Assembly: GCA_965224275.1 (NCBI GenBank)
Contig: CBDCYR010000011.1
Coordinates: forward strand, 620,001 to 684,000
Length of the DNA: 64,000 nt
Direction: 5' to 3'
DNA from: CAUZWH01 sp965224275
GTDB lineage: Bacteria > Pseudomonadota > Alphaproteobacteria > SHVV01
Part shown: positions 43,989 through 52,733 of the stretch, one piece after another
Layout of the letters: each line of letters begins with the position of its first letter
Position numbering within the stretch: position 1 is the first letter of the stretch
Translations under genes and position numbers: made by a program
Notes under the pieces: model-generated
The model's input: the letters and a program-made list of their open reading frames with translations, nothing else
The model's database searches: none
What the model was told of the DNA's origin: nothing

Positions 43989-44582
43989 ATGGACGCCATC
44001 ATCAATCTGAAACACGAGCCGAAGCTCCGCGAGGCGTTCGAATACGCGCACATGCACAACAACACCGTGCTGATCGACCGCCGCACGAAATGGGGCAACC
44101 CGTTCAGGGTAAGCGTAGACGGCTCGCGCGAAGAAGTGATCGCGCGCTACCGCGCCGATCTCTGGCGGCGCATCCGCGCCGGCGAGATCCCACTCGCCGA
44201 GATCGCGGACCTCGACGGCTGCTGGCTTGCCTGCTGGTGCTCCCTTCACCACTGCCCTGCCATGGACATGTGCTGGCACGCGCCGCCGCGTGGGCCGCGG
44301 AGGTTCTGCGGACTCGCGCGGAGACTCAAACGCAACACCGAGCGGGGGGCCGCCATGACCGGCATCGCCTTCGGGCGCATGACGCGCGAGGAATCGCGCA
44401 TCTATTCCGGCGGAGACCTTGTCGGCGAGGTCTATCGCCAGGACGACATCCTGAAGCCGGGACCGCACTACTGCATGATCGGGCTCGATGACGACTGGCG
44501 CGGGCCGGTGCGGGTGCACGAGCGTTCGCGCATCCGCGAAGTGACGGAGTGTCTCGTCAGCACGCATCCGTCGTGGGATTGA
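43989..44582 (+). CDS. DUF4326 protein (probably frameshifted in its second half)
   Basis: ATG 43989 behind GGAGAGAGGAGAG. The first 85 residues match DUF4326: NNTVLIDRRTKWGNPFRVSV, EEVIARYRADLWRRI, then DLDGCWLACWC. The family normally continues P-x-x-CHGDVLARAAAW; that sequence (LPCHGHVLARAAAWAAEVL) is present here but in the +1 frame from about 44,240, so the annotated C-terminus (from HHCPAMDM) is probably out of frame. A separate small ORF starting MTGIAFGRMTREESRIYSG (44,355) occupies the 3' end. Module B has lost this gene. Function of DUF4326 unknown. Confidence 0.6.
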   Translation: MDAIINLKHEPKLREAFEYAHMHNNTVLIDRRTKWGNPFRVSVDGSREEVIARYRADLWRRIRAGEIPLAEIADLDGCWLACWCSLHHCPAMDMCWHAPPRGPRRFCGLARRLKRNTERGAAMTGIAFGRMTREESRIYSGGDLVGEVYRQDDILKPGPHYCMIGLDDDWRGPVRVHERSRIREVTECLVSTHPSWD

Positions 44583-44832
44583 CGATGGCCCGCGTGGAAT
44601 TCATTCGCCTGGGCAATCGGCAGCGCGGTGTCTGTCGCGGCGGAAGTCGGGCGATGCCTTCGGCCCGGGCTCTCCGTTCCAATCTCCGCTTCGCTGCGAT
44701 TTCCTCTGCGATCCTATCGCCTTGCCGGGAACACGGCACGGGCAGTGCATCCATTGCGACGCAAATGCTTTGCGGAACCGACAGAGGAGGGCGGTGCGTG
44801 TGGCAAACAATACTCACTCCGAGGTGATGGAT

Positions 44833-45120
44833 CATTGTGCCACACGTGCTCACTGCGCCAACCCCGCCTCCGGCGGGGTCCTCCACTCCGCTCCGCTCCG
44901 TTGCGGCCGGGACTCGGAATGAAACGGCGCTGAAGCGCCTAGGCCCGGCGCGCCGCGCGACCGTGGCTCAGTCGCTACGCTCCCTGCGCCCGCACCACTC
45001 GCGCACCGCACCGGGCCATTCATTCCGGCCCCGGTGGCTTCGCTGCGCGCGCGTGTCCCAAAGAACCATCACATCGGGGCAGACGCTCCGAACGGTGCAA
45101 CTCAAGATCGGGAGATCATC
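44833..45120 (+). promoter_or_regulatory. conserved structured leader of the DUF2493 gene, module A
   Basis: About 270 bp repeated at 53,562-53,826 upstream of the second DUF2493 gene. Blocks such as CTCACTGCGCCAACCCC, GGGTCCTCCACTCCGCT and CGACCGTGGCTCAGTCGCT are conserved. Hairpins occupy the same places with different sequence: CCCCGCC/GGCGGGG (44,862-44,878) versus CCCC/GGGG in B, and GGCGC/GCGCC (44,926-44,939) versus GCCGC/GCGGC in B. Frame is not preserved between copies, so it is not simply coding. Confidence 0.6.
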
Positions 45121-45942
45121 ATGAACATCATCGACAACATCGAACACAGCGAAGCGCAGTCGGTCACTCAGACGGTCTGCGAGAATGCAGCCCTCTACGG
45201 TGCCGCGCCCGAGCGCGACGAGTTCGACACAAGGGACGTCTGGGACGCCGACGACGCCATCGACGCGGTCCACGAAGCCTTCCGCATCCTCGCCCAGGGC
45301 GTCGGCCCGGACGGCACGCAACTCAGCGACGAACGCGAGAGCCTGCTTTGGGGCTTCGTCAACATGCTCGACAGCCAGACCCAGCGCCTCGATAGGGCCG
45401 CCGACAAGCTGATGCCGGACCTGCGCGACCTCCAGCGCGAGCAGGACGGAACCGAGATCAAGTCGCGCGAGCTGGAGCTGGTCACCGACCGGGCGCAGAA
45501 CCTCGGCAACCGGCGCGACGCCTTCGAGCAGATGCGCGACACAGCCGCCGACGCATACCAGGTCGAGACCGGCAGCATGTGGCGGCCACGGCGCGGATCG
45601 CACACCTCGCAGACCGGCAAGCTGACCTCGGCAGCGATCGACGCCCGCGACTTCCAGCGCGCCCGCAAGGATCGCAAGACCATGGCGCATCTGCCGCACG
45701 GAACGCTGGTCGCCATCGCCGGCGGCAGGGACATCGCGAACCCGGCAGCCGTCATCGAGCGGCTCGACAAGACCCGCGCCAAGTACGCCGACATCGTCCT
45801 CGTGCATGGCGGCGGCCCCGGCGTCGAGAAGATCGCGGCGAGCTGGGCCGAGCGCAACGGCGTCCACCAGATCGTCTGCCAGCCTAACACTATTACGTCA
45901 AGAGATGACAGAAGTGCGCTGGAAATGTCAGAAGTACGATAA
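45121..45942 (+). pseudogene. DUF2493/SLOG-family protein, 3' end replaced (module A)
   Basis: The first 256 residues match the module B protein closely: LLWGFVNMLDSQTQRLDRAA, EIKSRELELVTDRAQNLGNR, GTLVAIAGGRDI, IVLVHGGGPGVEKIAASWAE. At about base 45,888, after HQIVCQPN, the similarity stops and 18 unrelated residues follow to the stop. The intact copy has about 50 more residues completing the nucleotide-binding fold. An integrase gene starts just downstream, so the break is an integration junction. Confidence 0.8.
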
Positions 45943-46051
45943 AACAATAAGTTAAAAGGAATTCTATCGCCTACTTCATAGTCAGGAGGTGACTGGAGTG
46001 CGCTGGAGTTGAATTTCTGGTGTTGTCCCCAGTGTTGCCTTCCCGTGCACC
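45888..46051. other. integration junction with repeated GTGCGCTGGA
   Basis: Similarity to module B ends at about 45,888. GTGCGCTGGA occurs at 45,914-45,923 and 45,998-46,007, both preceded by GA, and a related GTCAGAAGTACG lies at 45,928. Such short direct repeats beside an integrase gene fit arm-type recombinase sites. The region is AT-rich compared with the surroundings. Confidence 0.45.
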
Positions 46052-47320
46052 ATGCCCCATAATCCAGCCATGAACCATACCACCGGAAAACGCCTCGCTC
46101 TGGTCAAAACCCCTCTGACCAAACGAACCATCGACGCCCTTGAGCCCACAGGCAAAGCCTGGATTGCTTGGGACGACAGGCTGACCGGTTTCGGCGTTCG
46201 CGTCTATCCGTCGGGCCACAAGTCCTTCATCGTCAACTACCGCACAGGCGACGGTGGCAGGAAGGCCCCCAACAAGCGCATCGTCCTCGGACGCTGCGAC
46301 AGGCTGGCGCCCGAGCGCGCCCGGCGCATGGCGCATCAGGTCCTGGGCAAGGTCGCCAGCGGCGGCGATCCGGCGGACGAACGCGCCGAGGCGCGCGGCA
46401 TCCCCGTCCTCCGCAAAGCCTTCGAGGAATACATAGCGGCCAATCCAAACCGGACGATGCGGACCGATAAAGGCTATCGAGAGTTGGTCGAGCTCCATCT
46501 CCGCGACTGGCTTAGCCGTCCCCTCGACGCCATCACCCGGCGCGACGTCGAGGCCCGGTTCAACCACCTCACCGCGTATCACGGCTGGTCGCAGGCCAAC
46601 GCGACGATCGCACTCCTGCGCTGGATCTACCGCCGGCCCTGCGTCGATCTGGAAGGCTTGCGCAACCCGGTCGATCTGTGGCTCGCCGCCGGTGGCAAGT
46701 TCCATCGCAGGAGACGGCGGAAGATTTCATCGCCGGCTGAGGTTCTGCCGCTCTGGCGGGCGGGTATTCAGGCGGTGGTCGTCTCGCCGGTGGCGCGGGA
46801 CGCCTTCTGGTACGGGTTCATCACGGGCATGCGCCTCAACGAGGTGCTGGCGCTGCGCTGGGAGCGAGTGGACAGGGAGGCGCAGGTCTTCCGGGTCGAG
46901 GAGACCAAGACCGGCGTGCCGCTGGAATTGCCCATCACCCGGCAACTGTCCACCGTTCTCGAGCGCCGGTGGGAGGAGAGCGGCGCCCTACCGGAGGGCT
47001 GGGTGTTTCCCTCATCGGCCAGCGGCTCGGGCCGTCTCAGCGATCTGGCGCAACACTACAAGGGGATCGGCGAGGCCTGCGGCACGCGGTTCTGGTATCA
47101 CGGTTTGCGCAATGCCTTCATCACCGTCGCCGAACGCGACTTGATGCTGCCGGCGTCGTTGACCAAGCGGCTGGTGAACCACGCCCGGCCCAACGACGTC
47201 ACCGAAGGGTACGCCGCCGACTGGACCATCGGGCAACTGCGCGAGCCAGCCCAACGCATCGCCGACCGCATCCAGCAATTGATGAAGGGGGGCGATGCCG
47301 CGCCGCCGACCCACGGGTAA
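46052..47320 (+). CDS. phage/island-type tyrosine integrase
   Basis: 422 residues (a second in-frame ATG at 46,070 is possible). An N-terminal arm-binding DUF4102-like domain (WDDRLTGFGVRVYPSGHKSF, RIVLGRCDRLAPERARR) precedes a core-binding domain and a catalytic domain with Arg in GMRLNEVLALRWERVD, HxxR in YHGLRNAFITVAERD, and Tyr in DVTEGYAADW. Unrelated to the recombinase trio. Its position immediately after the broken DUF2493 gene suggests it catalysed that insertion. Confidence 0.93.
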   Translation: MPHNPAMNHTTGKRLALVKTPLTKRTIDALEPTGKAWIAWDDRLTGFGVRVYPSGHKSFIVNYRTGDGGRKAPNKRIVLGRCDRLAPERARRMAHQVLGKVASGGDPADERAEARGIPVLRKAFEEYIAANPNRTMRTDKGYRELVELHLRDWLSRPLDAITRRDVEARFNHLTAYHGWSQANATIALLRWIYRRPCVDLEGLRNPVDLWLAAGGKFHRRRRRKISSPAEVLPLWRAGIQAVVVSPVARDAFWYGFITGMRLNEVLALRWERVDREAQVFRVEETKTGVPLELPITRQLSTVLERRWEESGALPEGWVFPSSASGSGRLSDLAQHYKGIGEACGTRFWYHGLRNAFITVAERDLMLPASLTKRLVNHARPNDVTEGYAADWTIGQLREPAQRIADRIQQLMKGGDAAPPTHG

Positions 47321-47761
47321 CCTGCGGCCATCGGCGTATAGGCTATTATTCGTCGCGCAAGTTTGACCCCCCAGAATCAAGAAAACTCAATAGGTTAGCA
47401 CGCCGATCGGCGTCGAACCTGCATGCCGAATAACACCGATCGGCGTCGAACCCTTGAGCCGATCAACACACGAGGGATGGTTCCGGTGCTCCGTCGGCGA
47501 AAAACCTCCCGGATAAGAGTTGGGTATGCGCACAAGCGCGACCGATGCGAAAAGCGTTCCGACCTGGCTACAAGGCAAACCAACCGTCAATCCGACCAAC
47601 CCGGAAAGCGAGTTCGCCATGCAGTAAACCCAACCAACTTCTCCGCTTGACTGCGTCTGCCCTCATAAGAGTCCGAGCTTGGCCGGGAGGCGGGCGGCGG
47701 ATGGACACTCGAGAGAGCGCCCCCGCCGTTCGCAACCACGGACCCACGGGAGACGGCACAA
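47321..47761. other. 440-bp noncoding region with tandem 17-bp repeats
   Basis: CCGATCGGCGTCGAACC occurs at 47,403-47,419 and 47,436-47,452 (33-bp spacing), and TTTGACCCCCC at 47,362. The mix of CGGCGT and TTGACCCCC motifs resembles multiple terminal repeats of IS21-type elements, so this may be an orphan IS end; integrase arm sites are the alternative. No gene is convincing here. Confidence 0.45.
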
Positions 47762-48085
47762 ATGCAGATGGCCACAATACTTCGCCGCAGCACGCGCACT
47801 TTCCTCACACACTTATTCGGCCCGGGCCTCGATGACGACCGCTACGTGATTGAGCGGTTCCAGTCGAAGGCCGACGGCGAGATCCGCCCCCGCCCCCGCA
47901 ACGGGGCGTCGAAGAAGGGCCGGGGCAAGGCTTCCCGCGAGATCGTCTCCCTGAGCACCGTCCAGCGGATGAGGCCCGAGCGAGACGAAATCATCATCTG
48001 CACGGGCGTCAACCGCACCACCCTCGGCGTTCAATATTGGGGGGATCGAGCGGTGGGCTTGTTCGTAAACGCGAAGTATCGCTGA
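47762..48085 (+). CDS. hypothetical protein (107 residues)
   Basis: ATG 47762. Sequence includes RRSTRTFLTHLFGPGLDDDR, IERFQSKADGEIRPRPRNG, then DEIIICTGVNRTTLGVQYWG and a basic C-terminus. It is small, basic and without recognised motifs. The ribosome site (GGGAGACGG) is acceptable. A 245-residue minus-strand frame overlaps it but has shadow-like composition. Confidence 0.45.
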   Translation: MQMATILRRSTRTFLTHLFGPGLDDDRYVIERFQSKADGEIRPRPRNGASKKGRGKASREIVSLSTVQRMRPERDEIIICTGVNRTTLGVQYWGDRAVGLFVNAKYR

Positions 48086-48166
48086 CCCGCGGTCGCCGGG
48101 GACATCCGGCCGCGCCTCGCCGGCCGGACGTCCTTCGCCGGGACTACAACCGCGGAAAGGAGAAAC

Positions 48167-48955
48167 ATGCCCTACAAGGATCCCGAAAAAGAACGTACAT
48201 GCGGGCGGCGGCGTTATGAACGCATTACCGCCGAGCGGATCGCCCGCGGCATGTGTCCGAGGTGCGGGAAGGCGAAGCCCGCGCCCGATCGCACTTTGTG
48301 CCGGCACTGCGGCGAAAAGCGTCGCAAGGCCGAGCGCGCAAGATGCGCCAGGGCCAAGGCGGCCGGTATTCTTTACGGCGGCAGAGACCCGGAACGGTGC
48401 CGCGAGTTTGCGCGCGACAGGAGCAGGCGGCGCGATCGGGCACGGCGGGACGCTCGCACGTGCACGCGCTGCGGCACACATCCACCCGTTGAAGGGGGCA
48501 CGGTGTGCGAACCGTGCCACGTGGCACGGCGTGACAGGGAGCGGGAACAATATGCCGCGCGGAGAACCGCCGGTTTGTGCGGCCGGTGCGGCACGCCGGC
48601 GCCCAGTGATGCCTCGCGTTGCGACCGGTGCGCCAGGAGCGCGGCCAAACGCTCAAGAAAAAAAGTGAAGAATTCAAGAAGCCGACAGCGCTACGTCCAG
48701 CGGCGAGTACGAAGGCTTTGTATAGATTGCGGCGCACCATCCCAGGGCGCGTCCCGGTGTCCTCTGTGCGCCCGCCGGTCCTGGGCGCGTTCGGGCGAGC
48801 ATCGCGGTCTGCCGGTTCTGCCGCCTCGATTCACGGTCATCGAGATCGCCACCGGGGCGAATCATGGCACATGGGACCGCTGGGAAGATGTAGTGATGTG
48901 CCTGGCCTTCGCCAAGCTTTCCCGGGACCAGGTGGAGTTGATCCCGGATATGTAG
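48167..48955 (+). CDS. multi-zinc-ribbon protein
   Basis: 262 residues behind a strong GGAAAGGAG site. At least four Cys-x2-Cys pairs form successive ribbons: CPRCGKA...CRHCG, CTRCGTH...CEPC, CGRCGTP...CDRC, CIDCGAP...CPLC. They are separated by very basic Arg-rich stretches (DRSRRRDRARRDARTC). The last 60 residues (FTVIEIATGANHGTWDRWED) form a non-zinc tail. Probably a nucleic-acid-binding protein of the island. I do not recognise a named family. Confidence 0.65.
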   Translation: MPYKDPEKERTCGRRRYERITAERIARGMCPRCGKAKPAPDRTLCRHCGEKRRKAERARCARAKAAGILYGGRDPERCREFARDRSRRRDRARRDARTCTRCGTHPPVEGGTVCEPCHVARRDREREQYAARRTAGLCGRCGTPAPSDASRCDRCARSAAKRSRKKVKNSRSRQRYVQRRVRRLCIDCGAPSQGASRCPLCARRSWARSGEHRGLPVLPPRFTVIEIATGANHGTWDRWEDVVMCLAFAKLSRDQVELIPDM

Positions 48956-49288
48956 AGCACCGCCCGGTATCCGGCGCGGGGGCCCGGAAGCTCGTAACCG
49001 CACGCTACGCGCGCTTCCGGGAATTGCGCCTTTGCGCCTTGCGCGGCTTACCGGCACGAACCGTCCAAACCGCCATATTGGGGAAATGCGTCGCGACGTT
49101 TCGGGTGCTTCCCGACGACTCCATATATGTGTGCCCGGCAACATGGACCCGGCATGATCCTCCCCGCCTCGCGGCGCGGCACATAGAGAGTCAAAGGACG
49201 ACTCAGCCGGGGTGATTCAGGAGATGCGCGGAGGGCGTCATTTCCCCCGGCGTCCCCGCCACCCTGCTTTGCACCCATGGAGGCCCAC
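48956..49288. other. 333-bp intergenic region
   Basis: No ORF with a plausible start and composition. Ends with TGGAGG, the ribosome site for the next gene. No repeat matched elsewhere in the window. Confidence 0.4.
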
Positions 49289-49603
49289 ATGCTCGATACG
49301 CTCACAGCCCCACGCGACGAAGACGATCTCAACACAGGCGCGGGATGTCCGCCGGATCCCGGCGGGTTCCTGCCGGAAGCACGGACCGGCGCACGCGAGG
49401 CTGCCACCCACATGAAGGATCTGGCTGAACGCTTCGCCGAACTGCGGAACGCGATCATGCGCCTGCCCGGCAATCCGTCCTGCGACGATCGCGCCGGGCT
49501 CCGCCACCGGCTTCTCCATCTGGAACACACCTTGATGAGCGCGAGGGGCAGCCTCGACGACGTCATCATTGCCATTGCCGACGCAAACGACGCGGCCCTG
49601 TGA
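49289..49603 (+). CDS. hypothetical protein (104 residues)
   Basis: ATG 49289, 5 bases after GGAGG. An N-terminal disordered part (MLDTLTAPRDEDDLNTGAG) is followed by two helices (HMKDLAERFAELRNAIMRLP, then LRHRLLHLEHTLMSARGSLD) and an acidic end. Likely a helical hairpin. Function unknown. Confidence 0.5.
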   Translation: MLDTLTAPRDEDDLNTGAGCPPDPGGFLPEARTGAREAATHMKDLAERFAELRNAIMRLPGNPSCDDRAGLRHRLLHLEHTLMSARGSLDDVIIAIADANDAAL

Positions 49604-49819
49604 TCACAGCTAACTGGCCGCGGTGACTCAATTCCGCCTTGGTTGGCCAGCGCAAGACCCGATGACGAAGACCGCGGACACGCCATGCCGCCAACGTTCC
49701 GGCCTTCCTCAACCAATGCGCAATGAGAGTTTGAGGAAGGCAAAGAAAAGGGCAAGGCGCCGGAGGCGACTGAAAGAGAGTTCCGCCGGTGGCGTCCCAA
49801 CCCCACACAGGAGGCGCAG

Positions 49820-50011
49820 ATGTTCAATTCCATTCTCACAATTGCAAACTCCTTCGACACCCAGCCGGACCCCGGCAGCATCGAAGGTACCGATCCCCCC
49901 TTCATCGCACCGTTGCCCGACACCGCCGAATTACTGGCCGCGGCCGGCGTGCCAGCCCACGCGATCCGCGAGGTTCTCGCCTCCCGGACTTACACCGGCG
50001 CGGACGGCTGA
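49820..50011 (+). CDS. 63-residue small protein, module B copy
   Basis: ATG 49820 behind CAGGAGG. The C-terminal LLAAAGVPAHAIREVLASR matches LLADLGLDTHSVRDALADD of the module A ORF (41,748). The N-terminus differs. In both modules it sits just before ssb, though here a group II intron has entered between them. Function unknown. Confidence 0.55.
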   Translation: MFNSILTIANSFDTQPDPGSIEGTDPPFIAPLPDTAELLAAAGVPAHAIREVLASRTYTGADG

Positions 50012-50061
50012 ATGTAGAGTAGGCCACTGGTTTGAAGTGATCTCCCCAGCGGCCCCTCGTC

Positions 50062-50095
50062 AAACCGTGCATGCGGTTTTCCCGCACACGGCTTT
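50062..50095 (-). ncRNA. group II intron domain V
   Basis: Catalytic hairpin of 34 nt with AGC near its base, GAAA-type tetraloop (GGGAAAACC) and complementary arms GCCGTGTGCGG / CCGCATGCACGGT. Diagnostic of a group II ribozyme. Confidence 0.85.
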
Positions 50096-50118
50096 CCGAC
50101 TGCCTTCTTCCCACGGCG

Positions 50119-51456
50119 TTACGGCTTCACAAGGTGGGCGTACCGTTTTCCGACCCCTCCGACCACCACCAGCCCGTTCAATCTGAACAGCCTGTGATAC
50201 TCGTAGAACCATGACGGCGGGTGGTCCCTCCACCCTTTACCCCGTTTCTTGTGTTTCTTCCTCAGCATGATGCACAGGACCCATATCGCGTAGTTGTCGA
50301 TGCTCTTGAAACGTTTTTGAGAGTTGCCCGTTTTGAAGTAATTCCCCCACCCTCGCAGGACAGGATTTAGACGTTCCTGGATCAGGTCAGAGAGATTCCA
50401 ATGCTGCCCGTGACGGGCAATATCGCGAATCTTACTTTTGACAGACGCCATCGCCTTGGGAGCCGGGTAGTAATAGGTCGTCCAATTCTGGGTGCGTTTT
50501 GATCGCTGCACCACGAATCGGTGGCCAAGGAAATCGAACGGCTCTTCCTTGACGTTCACCACCCGCGTCTTTTGCGCATTCAATGTCAGTCCGAGGCGAT
50601 CGAGAACCACCTTGGCCTGTTCCAGATAGAACTCCGGGTTTCGATTGCACAAAATCACGAAGTCATCGGCATAGCGTACGATATGTGCATTGTGGGATCG
50701 CTTGCCAAAACCTTTCGTCTCCCAAACATGGTCCAACCAGTGCAGATAGAGGTTAGCCAGTAGCGGCGAGATCACCCCGCCCTGTGGCGTTCCAGTCGTT
50801 TCCTTGCGGACCGCCATATCCTCCATCACACCGGCCTTGAGCCACAGATCGATCAGCTTAACCACCGACCGGTCTATGACCCGGGACCGTACAGACAGCA
50901 GCAGCTTGTCGTGCGGGATCGTATCAAAATACGATTTCAGGTCCGCATCAACAACCCAATGGCGTTTGAAATTCAGCCATTTGTAGATTTCCCTCAACGC
51001 CTGATGGGCGCTTCTTTTCGGTCGGAAACCGTAAGAGAAATCCTTGAAGTTCGCCTCGAATAATGGCTCGATGACGATCTTCACCGCCGCCTGCGCTACG
51101 CGGTCTTCAATGACAGGGATACCAAGCGGCCGTTCGCCCCCACCAGCCTTGGGAATATAAACCCTTCGAACCGGCTGGGGCTTGTATCGCTTGACAATCA
51201 GCTTTTGGCGAAGCTCGGCCAGAAACACTTTGACGCCGATCTCGGTCTCTATAACCGAGAAAGATCGTCGGTCGATTCCTGGTGCTCCACCGTTGGCTCT
51301 GACCTGTCTGTACGCACGATAAAGTACATCTTCACGACATACCTTGTCATACAGGATCCCAAACTTGCGCTTCGGATCAGCCTTGGCCGCCAAGTATAGG
51401 GACCGTTGCAGTACTCGTGTCTTTTCTAGCGGCATGTTTTCAGCTCTCGCAATCAT
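50119..51456 (-). CDS. ltrA: group II intron reverse transcriptase/maturase
   Basis: 445 residues. The reverse transcriptase motifs include YIPKAGGGERPLGIPVIEDR, FSYGFRPKRSAHQAL, VVDADLKSYFDTIPHD and the catalytic YADD in IVRYADDFVILCN (near residue 265). The maturase domain follows (LNPVLRGWGNYFKTGNSQKR). There is no HNH endonuclease domain at the C-terminus. Intact, so the intron may still be mobile. Confidence 0.95.
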   Translation of the reverse strand: MIARAENMPLEKTRVLQRSLYLAAKADPKRKFGILYDKVCREDVLYRAYRQVRANGGAPGIDRRSFSVIETEIGVKVFLAELRQKLIVKRYKPQPVRRVYIPKAGGGERPLGIPVIEDRVAQAAVKIVIEPLFEANFKDFSYGFRPKRSAHQALREIYKWLNFKRHWVVDADLKSYFDTIPHDKLLLSVRSRVIDRSVVKLIDLWLKAGVMEDMAVRKETTGTPQGGVISPLLANLYLHWLDHVWETKGFGKRSHNAHIVRYADDFVILCNRNPEFYLEQAKVVLDRLGLTLNAQKTRVVNVKEEPFDFLGHRFVVQRSKRTQNWTTYYYPAPKAMASVKSKIRDIARHGQHWNLSDLIQERLNPVLRGWGNYFKTGNSQKRFKSIDNYAIWVLCIMLRKKHKKRGKGWRDHPPSWFYEYHRLFRLNGLVVVGGVGKRYAHLVKP

Positions 51457-52117
51457 GCAACACCTCCTGCATCAATACCCATGGCAGAAGTAGGGGACCT
51501 TCGCTCCAACACGGTTATGTTGTCCGCATCATCATCACTACTATGTCCCCCTCCGACTCCTCACGCCCGCATCCCGCTGGATTTCGGTGCTTGCCTTATA
51601 CCGTCGGTTACGCGGCGGGTTAGACCGCGACGGGCGGAGGACTCCTTGGTTCCGCTCAGTTCTGTGTCCACATGCCATCGCCTATACCCCGAGTCCCGCA
51701 TCCGGCTTCGCATGATGATTGATCCACCGGAGTTCACTGGTCTTCGCCCTTCCTCTAGAGGCTCGACGGGACCACCCTACACCACGCTCTCCTGACATAT
51801 CTGCGTGGCTCTTCTTTACGAGGCTTATCAGCATTCACTCCCGTTACGGCCTGCGAACTTGCTCGCGCCCACGGTTCAGGTCGGGGGCTACGTTGGTCGG
51901 CGTCGCTCCCGTGCTCGGGTCGCCCCTGACACGTACGCCATAGCTACGCAGTCAAATCATCAACTACTGCGGCAGGACTTGCACCTGCAAGAATCTGAGC
52001 AGCTTGGCCAAGCACTCAGAGGAAGAGAAGGGCTTTTAGAGAGGATGAACGGAGAAGGGATCGAGAGAGACCGGTTCCCGTTCGCTAACCCGATGTCATA
52101 ACCCGGATCATAGGAGA
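51457..52117. other. intron 5' ribozyme domains and ssb leader
   Basis: From 51,457 to about 52,015 lie the intron's 5' structured domains (I-IV) upstream of the maturase frame on the minus strand. From about 52,016 to 52,117 the sequence aligns with the leader before module A ssb (GAACGGAG...GAGAGA...TTCGC.AACCC) and ends with ATAGGAG, the ribosome site of the ssb. No protein gene. Confidence 0.55.
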
Positions 52118-52123
52118 TTGATC

Positions 52124-52561
52124 ATGTTCGGACTGAATAACGCGCAGTTGATCGGACGCCTCGGCGCCGACGCCACCATCAGCCATCTCACCAACGGCGG
52201 CCGCATCGCCAACGTTTCGATCGCGACCGACGAAAGTTATCTCGATAAAAACTCGGGCGACAAGGTGGACCGCACCGAGTGGCACCGCATCGTCACCTTC
52301 CAGGACGGCCTGGTGGAGATGATGGAGAAGCACGCGAAGAAGGGCCGCCTGGTCTACGTCTCGGGCAAGCTGCAGACCCGCAAGTGGCGCAAGGACGGCG
52401 AGGACAGCGACCGGTTCTCGACCGAGATCCTGCTGGTCCCCGGCGGCCGGGTCCAATTCTTGGACAAGCCGAAAGGAAACGGCGCGCCGTCGATGAACGG
52501 CGACACCGTGCCTTCCGCCGAAACCTCTGCGACGGTGCATGACAGCGAAATTCCGTTCTAA
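52124..52561 (+). CDS. ssb: single-stranded DNA-binding protein, module B
   Basis: About 145 residues, from ATG 52124 (an ATG at 52,118 would add two residues). The OB-fold matches module A: FGLNNAQLIGRLGADATISH, TEWHRIVTFQDGLVEMMEK, SGKLQTRKWRKDGEDSDRF, VPGGRVQFLDKP. A short linker leads to an SEIPF tip. Third ssb of the window. A strong terminator follows. Confidence 0.94.
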   Translation: MFGLNNAQLIGRLGADATISHLTNGGRIANVSIATDESYLDKNSGDKVDRTEWHRIVTFQDGLVEMMEKHAKKGRLVYVSGKLQTRKWRKDGEDSDRFSTEILLVPGGRVQFLDKPKGNGAPSMNGDTVPSAETSATVHDSEIPF

Positions 52562-52588
52562 ACGGCTTCCTCCCTCCCGCATAACTCA

Positions 52589-52631
52589 GGGCCAGTCCCC
52601 GCCAAATGGCACGGGGCTGGCCCCTTTTTTT
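52589..52631 (+). terminator. rho-independent terminator after module B ssb
   Basis: GGGCCAGTCCCCG and CGGGGCTGGCCCC pair as a long stem (one bulge), followed by seven T. Confidence 0.9.
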
Positions 52632-52733
52632 GGAGGCCCGTCCGAGGCGGGACTGAAGGGGCGTCCCGCAAAAGGCACGAGAGATTCCCCATAAAACCAC
52701 TTCACGCCATCGCTCCCCAAAGAAATCGCCCCC

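Larger units (their letters stand above)
50019..52015 (-). mobile_element. group II intron (boundaries approximate)
   Basis: A minus-strand ribozyme of about 2 kb encoding an intron reverse transcriptase. Near the 3' end, domain V reads AGCCGTGTGCGGGAAAACCG then CATGCACGGTTT (50,095-50,062), and domain VI is the GGCCGCTGG/CCAGTGGCC stem (50,054-50,022) with an unpaired A. A 5' end GTGCTTGGCC near 52,015 is plausible but departs from GTGYG. It lies between the small ORF and ssb of module B, antisense to them. Removing it joins sequences that align with module A. Confidence 0.8.

Noticed and set aside
47403..47452. Two 17-bp repeats as a mini CRISPR array
   Set aside because: Only two copies, a 16-bp spacer, no cas genes, and similarity to IS21-type ends.
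47813..48550. 245-residue minus-strand frame over the 107-residue hypothetical and zinc-ribbon genes
   Set aside because: Would overlap the zinc-ribbon gene, which has a strong ribosome site and ordered Cys pairs.
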